A stretch of 32,531 bases of DNA. Source: Candidatus Hydrogenedentota bacterium (lineage in GTDB: Bacteria > Hydrogenedentota > Hydrogenedentia > Hydrogenedentales > JAGMZX01). The stretch spans positions 1 through 32,531 of the forward strand of contig JAKQEQ010000125.1 of assembly GCA_029556545.1 (NCBI GenBank), read 5' to 3'. Shown piece by piece: positions 22,194 to 29,646 of the stretch (positions are counted from its first letter, which is position 1; each line of letters starts with the position of its first letter). The notes beneath the pieces are model-generated. The model was not told the origin of the DNA. It did not search any database and worked only from the letters and a program-made list of their open reading frames with translations. The position numbers were made by a program, and so were the translations under genes.

Positions 22194-23269
22194 ATCCCGC
22201 GAAGCTGATTGCCGCCGTCGTGCCTGTTGTGATTGTGCTGATTGGGCTGCTGTCTTCGATGTACATCATCGACGAGCGGGAGCAGGCGGTGATTACGCGC
22301 CTGAGCCGGCCCGTGCGGGTTATCGTCGGCGACGTGGCCGACGATCGCTACGAGTCGATCAAGGGCGCGGTTCAGGAGACCGCGCGGAACCTGGCGAAGG
22401 GGGCCGAAGTGGAGGTGGCGCGGGGGGCGGGCCTGTACTTCAAACGGCCTTTCATTGACACGGTCAATCGTTTTCCGGACACGCTGCTTTTTTACGACGC
22501 GGAGCCGGAGGACGTGATCCTCGCGGACAAGAAGAAGCTGATCGTGGATAACTTCGCGCGGTGGCGCATCGAGGACCCGCTCCTGTTCTGGATCAGCGTG
22601 CAGGACGAACTGCGCGCGCGCGGCCGCCTCGACGATATTATTTACTCGACGGTGCGCGAGGAACTGGGCCGGAATGACCTCATCGAGGTCATTCGGACGT
22701 CGAACCGGATGATCGAGGCGCCTCTCGCGCCCGCCGAGGACGCCGTGGTCGAGGAAATCGTCGTGTCGGCGGTCGAGGCGAGCGACGATCCGTCTCGCCA
22801 GATCATCCAGCGGGGCCGCGAACGCATCATGGACACGGTCTCACGGCGCGCGGATGAGCAGGCGCGCAAGCAGTTCGGCATTCGCATCGTCGACGTGCGC
22901 ATCAAGCGCGCGGAGTTGTTGCCCGACAACCTTCAGGCGGTGTTCGAGCGGATGACCGCGGAGCGGTCGCGCATCTCGAAGGCGTACCGGAGTGACGGCG
23001 GCAAGCAGTCCGAGATCATCAAGAGCGAAACGGACAAGCGGGTGCAGGTGCTGCTGGCCGAGGCGCGGCGGGACGCGGAAATGGTGCGCGGCCAGGGCGA
23101 GGCGGAAGCGCTGGGCATCATCGCGGAGTCGTTCGGCTCGAATGCCGAACTGTACCGCTTTATCCGCACGCTCGAAGTGATGGAGAAGGATACGCCGGAC
23201 GGCAGCGAATTCATCATCGGGATCGATTCGAGTATCTATCGCGCCATCCGTGGGCCGGAAGGTCCGTAA
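22190..23269 (+). CDS. hflC: HflC, SPFH-domain membrane protein
   Basis: Partner of HflK. The 359-residue protein has one N-terminal membrane helix (LIAAVVPVVIVLIGLLSSMY), then the SPFH domain beginning YIIDEREQAVITRL. The typical FKRPFIDTVNRFPDTLLFYDAEPEDV is followed by KKLIVDNFARWRIEDPLLFW. The C-terminal helical region reads RIVDVRIKRAELLPDNLQAVFERMTAERSRISKAYRSDGG, ending with a conserved helix FIRTLEVMEKDTPDG. An insertion of about 50 residues (residues 45-65 and 165-195 region) makes it slightly longer than the E. coli protein (334). Translation is coupled to hflK through an ATGA overlap. Confidence 0.94.
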   Translation: MNPAKLIAAVVPVVIVLIGLLSSMYIIDEREQAVITRLSRPVRVIVGDVADDRYESIKGAVQETARNLAKGAEVEVARGAGLYFKRPFIDTVNRFPDTLLFYDAEPEDVILADKKKLIVDNFARWRIEDPLLFWISVQDELRARGRLDDIIYSTVREELGRNDLIEVIRTSNRMIEAPLAPAEDAVVEEIVVSAVEASDDPSRQIIQRGRERIMDTVSRRADEQARKQFGIRIVDVRIKRAELLPDNLQAVFERMTAERSRISKAYRSDGGKQSEIIKSETDKRVQVLLAEARRDAEMVRGQGEAEALGIIAESFGSNAELYRFIRTLEVMEKDTPDGSEFIIGIDSSIYRAIRGPEGP

Positions 23270-23378
23270 ATGGGGCGCGCGCCGGACGGGTGCGTGTCTC
23301 GCCCCAGGCGGTTGTGGCATGATGCGCGGCGGGAAACGCGCATAGGCTTGAAACCCGAGAAGAGGGAGGTTCGCGGCC

Positions 23379-24347
23379 ATGTTTGATTTGCTTGCGCTTT
23401 TTGTTCTGGGTGCGCCGGATTCCGGCGGGCTGGTTGCCGGTGAAGTGGAGGTGGTGGCGGAGGGGTTTCAGTTTACGGAGGGGCCGGTCTGGCTGCCGTC
23501 CGAGGGGTTGATCTTCAGCGACATTCCGGCGGACACGATCTACCGCGCGGACAAGTCGGTGTTCCGCCAGCCCAGCGGGCAGTCGAACGGGTTGATCGTG
23601 GACGCGCGGGGCCGGCTGATCGCGTGTGAGCACCGGAACCGGCGTGTGACGCGAACAGAAAAGGATGGAACGGTTACTGTGTTGGCGGACCGTTTCGAGG
23701 GGAAGCGGTTCAACAGCCCGAATGACGCGGTGGCCGCCGCGGACGGCGCGGTGTATTTCACGGACCCGCCGTATGGGCTGGAGGGCGGGCTTAAGGGGCC
23801 GAACGCGGAATTGGACTTCTGCGGCGTGTTCCGGGTGGACGCCTCGGGCGAGGTGCGGGCGCTCGCGCGGGATTTCAAGAAGCCGAACGGCATCGCGCTG
23901 TCGCCGGACGGGAAGACGCTCTACGTCGCGGATACGGAAGGGGGCCACGTTCGCGCGTTTGACGTGGCGGAGGACGGATCGCTGCGGAATGACCGGGTGT
24001 TCTTCAAGGTGTTCTCGCCGGACGGCATGGCCGTGGACGCGCGCGGGAACGTCTGGACCACGGGCGGGAAGGCGGTCACCGTCGTCAGCCCGGAGGGCGA
24101 ACAATTGGAGCAAATCGAGTTCCCCCACATCCCGGCGAATTGCGCCTTCGGCGACGCGGACGGTATGACGCTGTATGTGACCGCGCGCACGACGGTCTAC
24201 AAGGTGCGGACGGGGGTTGGGGGGAAGTGGGAAGTGGGAAGTGAGAAGTGGGAAGCGGGAAGCGGGAAGCGGGAAGTGGGCGGCATGTCCACACATGTTG
24301 CACACAACTTCCACCTACGTTGGACAGTAGCGCGCGGACCCTCTTGA
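23379..24347 (+). CDS. SMP-30/gluconolactonase-family protein with repeat-derived tail
   Basis: A six-bladed beta-propeller of the SMP-30/gluconolactonase/LRE family, which hydrolyses sugar lactones or related esters with a bound divalent metal. The 322-residue frame shows the blade motifs FTEGPVWLPSEGLIFSDI, NGLIVDARGRLIACEHRNRRV, the metal-site segment FNSPNDAVAAADGAVYFTDPPYG, KPNGIALSPDGKTLYVAD, and SPDGMAVDARGNVWTTGG. The Glu, Asn and Asp metal ligands expected of the family are visible in these. An N-terminal hydrophobic stretch (FDLLALFVLG) may be a weak signal. After about residue 278 the frame runs into a 7-bp DNA repeat and unrelated sequence. The last 40 or so residues are therefore not native family sequence. 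The substrate is unknown. Confidence 0.87.
   Translation: MFDLLALFVLGAPDSGGLVAGEVEVVAEGFQFTEGPVWLPSEGLIFSDIPADTIYRADKSVFRQPSGQSNGLIVDARGRLIACEHRNRRVTRTEKDGTVTVLADRFEGKRFNSPNDAVAAADGAVYFTDPPYGLEGGLKGPNAELDFCGVFRVDASGEVRALARDFKKPNGIALSPDGKTLYVADTEGGHVRAFDVAEDGSLRNDRVFFKVFSPDGMAVDARGNVWTTGGKAVTVVSPEGEQLEQIEFPHIPANCAFGDADGMTLYVTARTTVYKVRTGVGGKWEVGSEKWEAGSGKREVGGMSTHVAHNFHLRWTVARGPS
24222..24280. repeat. Eight GGGAAGT-type heptamers
   Basis: A 7-bp unit GGGAAG(T/C) is repeated eight times, with one GAGAAGT variant, ending with GGG. Since 7 bp shifts frame each unit, the peptide repeats every 7 residues (the WEVGSEK-like pattern). It lies in the 3' end of the SMP-30-like gene. Confidence 0.95.
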
Positions 24348-24373
24348 CAGGATGCATCTAACCGTAGTACTGT
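24344..24373 (+). promoter_or_regulatory. Promoter of the cas operon
   Basis: A consensus -35 TTGACA (24344-24349) is 18 bp from TACTGT (24368-24373). The -35 overlaps the last codons of the preceding gene. An imperfect inverted repeat (TCCACC, 3-nt centre, GTTGGA) at 24310-24324 could be an operator. The first cas gene starts about 160 bp downstream. Confidence 0.5.
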
Positions 24374-24407
24374 TGCGGTAATCGATTCGATGGAGAGGGG
24401 GGCGATT

Positions 24408-24521
24408 ATGCCCGCACTGGAAGGACCGCCAGGCTTCGTTGGCGCGCCGCGCGCCACGGGTGCGAGGCTCCATGTCACCGCCGCGCAAGCCGCGCCACGA
24501 TACCCGCAAACTGTCCCGTAA
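24408..24521 (+). CDS. Possible 37-residue ORF leading the cas operon
   Basis: An ATG at 24408 is preceded by a strong purine run (GAGAGGGGGGCGATT) and opens a 37-codon frame ending in TAA at 24519-24521, 13 bp before the cas8e ribosome-binding region and start. The peptide is Pro- and Ala-rich, beginning MPALEGPPGF. It has no recognised homologue. It could be a leader peptide, a remnant of a lost gene (for example cas3), or chance in GC-rich DNA. Its composition is closer to the chromosome than to cas8e. Confidence 0.25.
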   Translation: MPALEGPPGFVGAPRATGARLHVTAAQAAPRYPQTVP

Positions 24522-24534
24522 CTCGGAGGCCGCC

Positions 24535-26019
24535 ATGAACTACAACCTCTTGAAGGAAGACTGGATTCCAGTCCTCTACGCGAACGGAGAATGGAAGCGG
24601 GTCGGGATTCTCAAGGCATTCGAGCATGCGCACCGAATCCGACAAATCGCCGCGACTAATCCGATGGACCGAGTAGCCATCCTTCGTTTCCTGCTTGCTA
24701 TCCTGTACTGGTGCAAGGGAAGTCCACCTGAAACTACGAACGCGGACTTGCCCAAGTCGTTTCCAGCAGAGTGGTTTGCCAAACTCGAAGAGAATCGAGA
24801 ATGCTTCAATCTCCTGGGCGAGGGAAGACGGTTCTTTCAGATTAGGAAATGTGGCGAGGCAGTACAAACGAAGCTTCCGTCAAACTACCTCATTCACGAG
24901 ATTCCCACTGGCCGGAATGCGTGGCATTTTCGACACTCAAGGGATGGAGCAAACGGATTGTGCCTTGCTTGCTGTGCGGTCGGGCTCTTGCGGCTGCCGT
25001 TGTTTGCGACATCTGGTGGCCGCGGCAAGCCACCGGGCATCAACGCTAAACCACCACTCTATGCAGTTCCCGTGGGGCCTTCGCTGGCCACGACATTGTG
25101 GCTTTCATGGTGTGAGCAACCAAACTTGGGGACACCTGCGTGGGAGTCCGTAAACGTAGAGCTTCCACCAACGGGCGCCGTCCCGACACTGGTCGGGCTG
25201 ACATGGCTGCCGCGACGAGTATGGTTGGATGATCCCGAAAATTGTTCTGACCAATGCATTTCCTGTGGTCGGGAGGAAACGCTTGTTCGAAGATGTGTAT
25301 TTGCTGGAGTCGGCAGCACGAAGACAGGCGACGGTGAATCGAGTCGGCTGTGGAGCGATCCGCACGTTATTTACGTTCGCGATTCCAAAGGTAACGTCAC
25401 ATCGATGCATGCGAGTGATGCCTTGGGCGCTCCTGATGCCGCAGCGGGGCAATGGGCAAGAATTGCCGCAAGTATGGTTGCACAGCGGGAGAACGGGGAT
25501 ATCACAAGCCTTGGGTGGGCAGACGCAATCGAAGGAACTCGGGCGCACGTATGGCTGGTGGGTTTCTCAACTGTGCAAAACGACAAATACTTGGAGGCAA
25601 TGGAAGCCGTTGTTGATCTGCCTTTCGACGTTCAGGAGTTGTCAGAGGTCATCGCGCGATTCACGCGGTGGCAAGCGCAAGGACGCAGTCTAGAGGCGCG
25701 TATCCAAGCCATCGAGCGGCCCGAGAAAAGAGGCAAGTCCGAGAAGAGAGCAGTGAGCGTCGTTGCGGCGATACGTCCACATGTCGAGGGGCTTGTATCG
25801 GGCCTCACGGACCAACTTGTTGTCGGTGGCGACGAGAAGTGGCAGGAAGCAGCCGAAACGTACCGGCCAATGATGAGCGCTGTATCCAAGTCATTGTCGC
25901 CGGGGTTTACTGTGCAAGCCGTGCAACGGCGACGGCAAATGGGCGCGCTGATGCCGGATGTGTGGCGTGCAACGAAAGTCACGAAAGAAGAGAGACGAAA
26001 GAAGGGAGGTGCGCGATGA
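24535..26019 (+). CDS. cas8e: Type I-E Cascade large subunit Cas8e (Cse1/CasA)
   Basis: The large Cascade subunit recognises the PAM and helps unwind target DNA; in standard I-E systems it also recruits Cas3. The 494-residue length matches E. coli CasA (502). The typical start NYNLLKEDWIPVLYANGE is followed by VGILKAFEHAHRI. Cys pairs (CLACC near residue 145 and CSDQCISC near 240) could bind zinc. The protein ends in a helical bundle with VSVVAAIRPHVEGLVSGL and PGFTVQAVQRRRQMGALMP. The ATG at 24535 has GGAGG six bases upstream; a longer in-frame start at 24439 lacks such a site. The stop overlaps cse2 as ATGA. With no cas3 here, the Cas3-docking role may be lost (inference). Base composition is visibly less GC-rich than the preceding genes. 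Confidence 0.9.
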   Translation: MNYNLLKEDWIPVLYANGEWKRVGILKAFEHAHRIRQIAATNPMDRVAILRFLLAILYWCKGSPPETTNADLPKSFPAEWFAKLEENRECFNLLGEGRRFFQIRKCGEAVQTKLPSNYLIHEIPTGRNAWHFRHSRDGANGLCLACCAVGLLRLPLFATSGGRGKPPGINAKPPLYAVPVGPSLATTLWLSWCEQPNLGTPAWESVNVELPPTGAVPTLVGLTWLPRRVWLDDPENCSDQCISCGREETLVRRCVFAGVGSTKTGDGESSRLWSDPHVIYVRDSKGNVTSMHASDALGAPDAAAGQWARIAASMVAQRENGDITSLGWADAIEGTRAHVWLVGFSTVQNDKYLEAMEAVVDLPFDVQELSEVIARFTRWQAQGRSLEARIQAIERPEKRGKSEKRAVSVVAAIRPHVEGLVSGLTDQLVVGGDEKWQEAAETYRPMMSAVSKSLSPGFTVQAVQRRRQMGALMPDVWRATKVTKEERRKKGGAR

Positions 26020-26522
26020 GTCCTACGGAGCAATATATCGAGGCACTAAGCAACTTGAAGTCCGGGGATTTGGGCCTGCTCCGGACACATGCCGGACAAG
26101 GGCTAGATCAATCAGTAGAGGGATTTGACCTCTTCGCCGGGCTATGGTGGCCGTTGCGGGACAAGAATCACCGCGCGCCGCGCCGACAGGTGGCTTGGCT
26201 TATAGCGAAACTCTACGCATGCTGTCCAATCGAGCACGCTGACGGCCAAGTACTCGGGCGTCAACTTCGCCAGTGTTGGCTTCACGTTCCGGCAGATAAG
26301 CGCGAGCGATTCCGGGCGCTTGTTGACCAACTCCTTGTCTCAAGCCTTGCGGAGATTGAGCCTGCGATACGTTGGGCGTTGATGGAAATCAGCGACAGGG
26401 AACTTAAACTTGATTGGGTCAAGTTGACCGATGACCTTTCCATTTGGGAACGAGAGAGTACCCGCCTTCGGTGGGCGGAACAGTTTATTGCTAACAACGG
26501 AGGGTTGAAAGATGTTGATTGA
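26016..26522 (+). CDS. cse2: Type I-E Cascade small subunit Cse2 (Cas11e)
   Basis: The small alpha-helical subunit that forms a dimer along the Cascade belly and stabilises the crRNA-DNA hybrid. The 168-residue all-helical protein is rich in Arg, Leu and Trp. It shows Cse2-like segments: GDLGLLRTHAGQGLDQSVEGF, FAGLWWPLRD, RRQVAWLIAKLYACCPI, and FRALVDQLLVSSLAEIEPAIRWALMEI. Length and gene position (between cas8e and cas7e) agree with E. coli CasB (160). The start ATG at 26016 has GGGAGG upstream and overlaps the cas8e stop. Its 3' end overlaps the cas7e start by 11 bp, a compact operon arrangement. Confidence 0.85.
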   Translation: MSPTEQYIEALSNLKSGDLGLLRTHAGQGLDQSVEGFDLFAGLWWPLRDKNHRAPRRQVAWLIAKLYACCPIEHADGQVLGRQLRQCWLHVPADKRERFRALVDQLLVSSLAEIEPAIRWALMEISDRELKLDWVKLTDDLSIWERESTRLRWAEQFIANNGGLKDVD

Positions 26523-27672
26523 CATGCATGTGATTCAGAACCACAGTCCCGCGAATCTCAATCGGGACGACTTGGGCGCGCCGAAGACGTGCTACTTTGG
26601 CGGAGTACTTCGCTCTCGAATTTCCAGTCAGTGTATTAAACGAAGTATTCGCATGAGTGAGCAGTTTAGGGTGCTTTGTGGTGGAGTGAGAACGCGCCAA
26701 CTGGCAAAGTTGATCACTGATCGGATAGAAGGCGGGCCAGAGGTTCAGAAGCGCGCCGAGAAGATTCTGGAGATTTGCGGTCTCAAGCCGAAGAAATCGA
26801 AGAAGGAGGAATCTGAGCAGAGTGGTTCAGAACGGAGCAAGATGCTGGTCTATACAAGTCGCGACGCGATTGAAGAAATGGCCCGGCTACTTCAAGCCAG
26901 CACTGGCAAGAGCGATGACAAGTTGGCCGAGGAATTCGGCAAACTAATTGCCACGCGGACCGCGGTTCCAGATATGGCGCTCAGTGGGCGGATGCTGGAG
27001 ACAGGCGTGCTTAAAGATACCACCGTTGAAGCCGCTTTGCAGGTAGCGCATGCCATTTCCACCCACGAGGCGCGGCCGGAAGTGGATTACTACGTTGCCG
27101 CCGACGATATCCCAGGGGACGACGCGGGAGCCGGCTATGTGGACGAGGCCATGTTTGCCTCGGCTTGCTTCTACAAGTACTTCTCTATCCACTGGGAGAT
27201 GCTGGTCGAGAATCTTCAAGGCTACTTGGAGTTGGCCGCACATACGGTCGGGGCATTCATTCGGGGTGCTGCGCTGACCAACCCGACGGGAAAGCAGAAC
27301 AGTTTTGCCGCGCACAATCCACCGGATGGCATGCTTATCGAGTTCAAGGACACGCCAATCAGTTACGCGAATGCGTTTGCGAAACCGGTGTCTCTCGACG
27401 GGGGGCGGGACATGATCTCGCAGAGCATTGCGCAATTGAGCCAGTATGCCTACGACCTGGAAGCGGGTTATGGTCCGCCTCGGGAACGTTTCTGGTTCTC
27501 GCCTAATGAGAGGTATTCCCTGAATGTTGAGAAGGACACGGAGCGTTCCCTTACTCCAAACAGCTACAAGTCTTTGGATGCCTTGATCGAGGCGGTGATT
27601 AAGGGTATTGACCCGAAGTTGGACTGGCAACAAGTGCAGCAAGCCGTAGTCTGTTCCGAGGTGGCCCCATGA
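26512..27672 (+). CDS. cas7e: Type I-E Cascade backbone subunit Cas7e (Cse4/CasC)
   Basis: The backbone subunit, present in about six copies along the crRNA spacer. The 386-residue protein starts with the strongly conserved LIDMHVIQNHSPANLNRDD and GAPKTCYFGGVLRSRISSQC, the RRM-fold entry of Cas7e. Also visible are the thumb-like segment TAVPDMALSGRMLE, DYYVAADDIPGDDAGAGYVDEAMFAS, and the conserved GAFIRGAALTNPTGKQNSFAAHNPPDGMLIEF. The length is slightly above E. coli CasC (363), with a charged insertion KPKKSKKEESEQSGSERSK at about residues 92-110. The start has GGAGGGTTGAAAG upstream. The stop overlaps the cas5 start as ATGA. Confidence 0.95.
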   Translation: MLIDMHVIQNHSPANLNRDDLGAPKTCYFGGVLRSRISSQCIKRSIRMSEQFRVLCGGVRTRQLAKLITDRIEGGPEVQKRAEKILEICGLKPKKSKKEESEQSGSERSKMLVYTSRDAIEEMARLLQASTGKSDDKLAEEFGKLIATRTAVPDMALSGRMLETGVLKDTTVEAALQVAHAISTHEARPEVDYYVAADDIPGDDAGAGYVDEAMFASACFYKYFSIHWEMLVENLQGYLELAAHTVGAFIRGAALTNPTGKQNSFAAHNPPDGMLIEFKDTPISYANAFAKPVSLDGGRDMISQSIAQLSQYAYDLEAGYGPPRERFWFSPNERYSLNVEKDTERSLTPNSYKSLDALIEAVIKGIDPKLDWQQVQQAVVCSEVAP

Positions 27673-28766
27673 GTGGAAACACGCTCTTTCTACGGCTCGA
27701 AGGCCCTATGCAGGCATGGGGCAATCAGGAGTCGAAGTTTGTTATTCGCCGCACGACGGACGCACCAACGAAGTCCGGGGTGCTCGGCCTATTATGCGCC
27801 GCGATGGGTGTGCCTAGAGTCGAAGCGTCACGCGAGCGGCTGCCGCGACTGGTGGCACTGCAAATGGCCGTGCGTTGCGACAGGCCGGGCATACACTGGT
27901 GGGATTACCACACCGTCGGCGCCGGAATGCGCATGAGAACGGCGGAGGGCGGGATGAAGGCGGACACCATGCTGACCAGGCGCGAATACTTGTGTGACGC
28001 CAGTTTCCTTGTTGTCCTTCAGGGCGATCCGCCGGTGATCGAGGAGTTGGCCGGCGCCTTGCGGAATCCGGTATGGCCGCTGTACTTGGGGAGAAAATGC
28101 TGCCCCGTCTCGCGACCAGTGGCAGAGGCGGAGTCAGTGACGTGCTCCGATCTCTTGTCGGCCCTAGCGTTCCTTCCGTGGCGGCCGCGATATGAAGGTG
28201 ACGAAGTCCCTGAATCCGTGGATTGTCTGTTCGATTGGGTGCCGACTGCCCAGGAAAGCGAAGCACCGCCGGAGACGGAAGTCTGGTATGACGTACCGAT
28301 TTCGTTTGAACCGCCAAGCCATCGACCAAGGTTTGTTTCTCGAAGGCAATTGCAGTTGGGCAGGGACGGTCAAGTGGAGACCGGAGAGCCAACCCAACGC
28401 AGGACTCCGCGCCCGCCGCGGCCACGCGCCAATTACGGGAATACACAGTACCGGCGGGTTCGCCAAGAGCGATTAGATCGTGACAAGCATCTCTGTGTCT
28501 TCTGCAAGTCTTCCGCGACGACTGTACAGCATGTCACTTATCGGCACGCTGGCGGCGACGAACAAATTGAGGAACTTCGTTCACTCTGTCGCCTGTGCCA
28601 TGACGCCGTGACAATGATCGAATATGGCCTCGGGATGGGACTGGACAGAATCAATCCCGAGGAACAGCGATGGCGAGACACGATTATTCGTAAGCGGGAC
28701 GAGATCATACGCTTTCGGTCCCTGGAGACGCGGCGAAGGAGACTGGCGGCAGAGGAGGTCGAATAA
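27669..28766 (+). CDS. cas5e: Cas5e fused to a C-terminal HNH nuclease domain
   Basis: Residues 1 to about 228 are a complete Cas5e, which caps the crRNA 5' handle: LFLRLEGPMQAWG, then TTDAPTKSGVLGLLCAAMG, YHTVGAG, YLCDASFLVVLQGD, and the end WYDVPISFEPPSHRPRFVSRR. That is about the whole length of E. coli CasD (224). A Pro/Arg-rich linker (about 229-257) leads to an HNH domain at about 258-320. The zinc Cys pairs are C276/C279 and C307/C310. The beta-beta-alpha metal core is VQHVTY with H288, then EELRSLC, then CRLCHDAVT with H311. Position 287 is Gln where many HNH proteins have His or Asp. A charged helical tail follows (330-365). The frame is continuous with no stop between the domains. 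It probably provides the DNA-cutting activity in place of Cas3. Confidence 0.92.
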   Translation: MSGNTLFLRLEGPMQAWGNQESKFVIRRTTDAPTKSGVLGLLCAAMGVPRVEASRERLPRLVALQMAVRCDRPGIHWWDYHTVGAGMRMRTAEGGMKADTMLTRREYLCDASFLVVLQGDPPVIEELAGALRNPVWPLYLGRKCCPVSRPVAEAESVTCSDLLSALAFLPWRPRYEGDEVPESVDCLFDWVPTAQESEAPPETEVWYDVPISFEPPSHRPRFVSRRQLQLGRDGQVETGEPTQRRTPRPPRPRANYGNTQYRRVRQERLDRDKHLCVFCKSSATTVQHVTYRHAGGDEQIEELRSLCRLCHDAVTMIEYGLGMGLDRINPEEQRWRDTIIRKRDEIIRFRSLETRRRRLAAEEVE

Positions 28767-29518
28767 TGTACCTGTCGCACCTCTTGATCAATGTTGGCGA
28801 CAATCCGGACCGGCCGCGGCCGGGGCGGCTGTGGCTGCGAAATGTTTACCATGTGCACCAGCGGCTTTGGATGGCGTTTCCCACCGAGGCGCAACGCACG
28901 GCCGATCCGGAGTTCCTTGCCCCCTTCAATCCGAAGGGCTTCGCGGCCCCGCGCTTCCTCTTTCGTGTGGACAATAGCGTCGAGCGCAATTGTCCCCGCG
29001 CAGTAATCGTGGTCCTGTCGGGGTCGGAACCGAATTGGCGCTATGCCTTTCAGAATGCGCGCACGTTCCTTGCCGCCGAAGCGGAAACGCGCGAATATAG
29101 TCCAACGTTTGCGACGGGGCAGGAGTTCTGCTTCCGCATTCGCGTCAACTTGAGCAAGAAAAGCGTGAAGTATCGCAAGACAGGGGAGAAGACGGACACA
29201 GAAGGACGCCCGCGAACACAGGGCAAGCGTATTGCGCTGACGTGGGAGAAGGACCAGCGGCCTGACGAGGTCATCGTTCCCTGGTTTGCGAGAAAGGGGC
29301 CACGGAACGGCTTCGAACTGCGGAAATGCGAAGTGATTCAAATCGGTTGGGTAAACGCGTTTCGGCCCGGCAAAGGCGAGCGGATGAAGTTCCGGTCCGC
29401 GCTTCTCGAAGGCATTTTCGCGGTAAAGGACGAGAAAGCGCTTGCCGATGCTATTGCCGCCGGCATCGGTTCGGCGAAGGCGTTTGGTTTTGGTTTGCTT
29501 TCGGTTGCGCCGCGCTGA
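28766..29518 (+). CDS. cas6e: CRISPR repeat endoribonuclease Cas6e (Cse3/CasE)
   Basis: Cuts the pre-crRNA at the 3' base of each repeat hairpin and stays bound to the crRNA 3' end. The 250-residue protein has two ferredoxin-like halves. It starts MYLSHLLINV. The segment YHVHQRLWMAFP aligns by pattern with E. coli CasE YQLHQGLW; H31 corresponds to the catalytic histidine. The family Gly-rich end GIGSAKAFGFGLLSV is present. It is somewhat longer than CasE (199), mostly through a charged segment at about residues 125-165. The start shares a base with the cas5 stop (TAATG). It is followed by a 128-bp gap before cas1 containing a palindromic repeat. Confidence 0.93.
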   Translation: MYLSHLLINVGDNPDRPRPGRLWLRNVYHVHQRLWMAFPTEAQRTADPEFLAPFNPKGFAAPRFLFRVDNSVERNCPRAVIVVLSGSEPNWRYAFQNARTFLAAEAETREYSPTFATGQEFCFRIRVNLSKKSVKYRKTGEKTDTEGRPRTQGKRIALTWEKDQRPDEVIVPWFARKGPRNGFELRKCEVIQIGWVNAFRPGKGERMKFRSALLEGIFAVKDEKALADAIAAGIGSAKAFGFGLLSVAPR

Positions 29519-29600
29519 TTGGCGCGGCGTTGCAGCGCGGGTTCTTTGACAGTTGAATCGTGTGAGAGCGGCGTGAGGATGTTGCCTACGGTGTTGAAGA

Positions 29601-29619
29601 CACGGGCGGGACGCCCGTG
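29601..29619. repeat. Palindromic element between cas6e and cas1
   Basis: CACGGGC and GCCCGTG arms surround GGGAC. This has the same 7-bp stem and 5-nt loop as 4155-4173 and the repeats at 11817-11903. It splits the cas genes into cas8e-cas6e and cas1-cas2 groups. A TTGACA at 29546 lacks a -10 and is not called a promoter. Confidence 0.8.
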
Positions 29620-29646
29620 CCACGAACTTGGGAAAAGGGGGAAGCC

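Noticed and set aside
23270-23378. Terminator after hflC
   Set aside because: A GGGGCG/CGCCCC pairing exists at 23270-23308, but the stem is short, the loop long, and no T-run follows.
24439-24534. Upstream extension of cas8e starting at 24439
   Set aside because: The extension is Arg/Pro-rich, lacks a ribosome-binding site and does not resemble the family. The ATG at 24535 gives the conserved NYNLLKEDWIP start.
29546-29574. TTGACA as a possible separate cas1 promoter
   Set aside because: No -10-like hexamer lies at 16-19 bp spacing, and GC-rich sequence follows.
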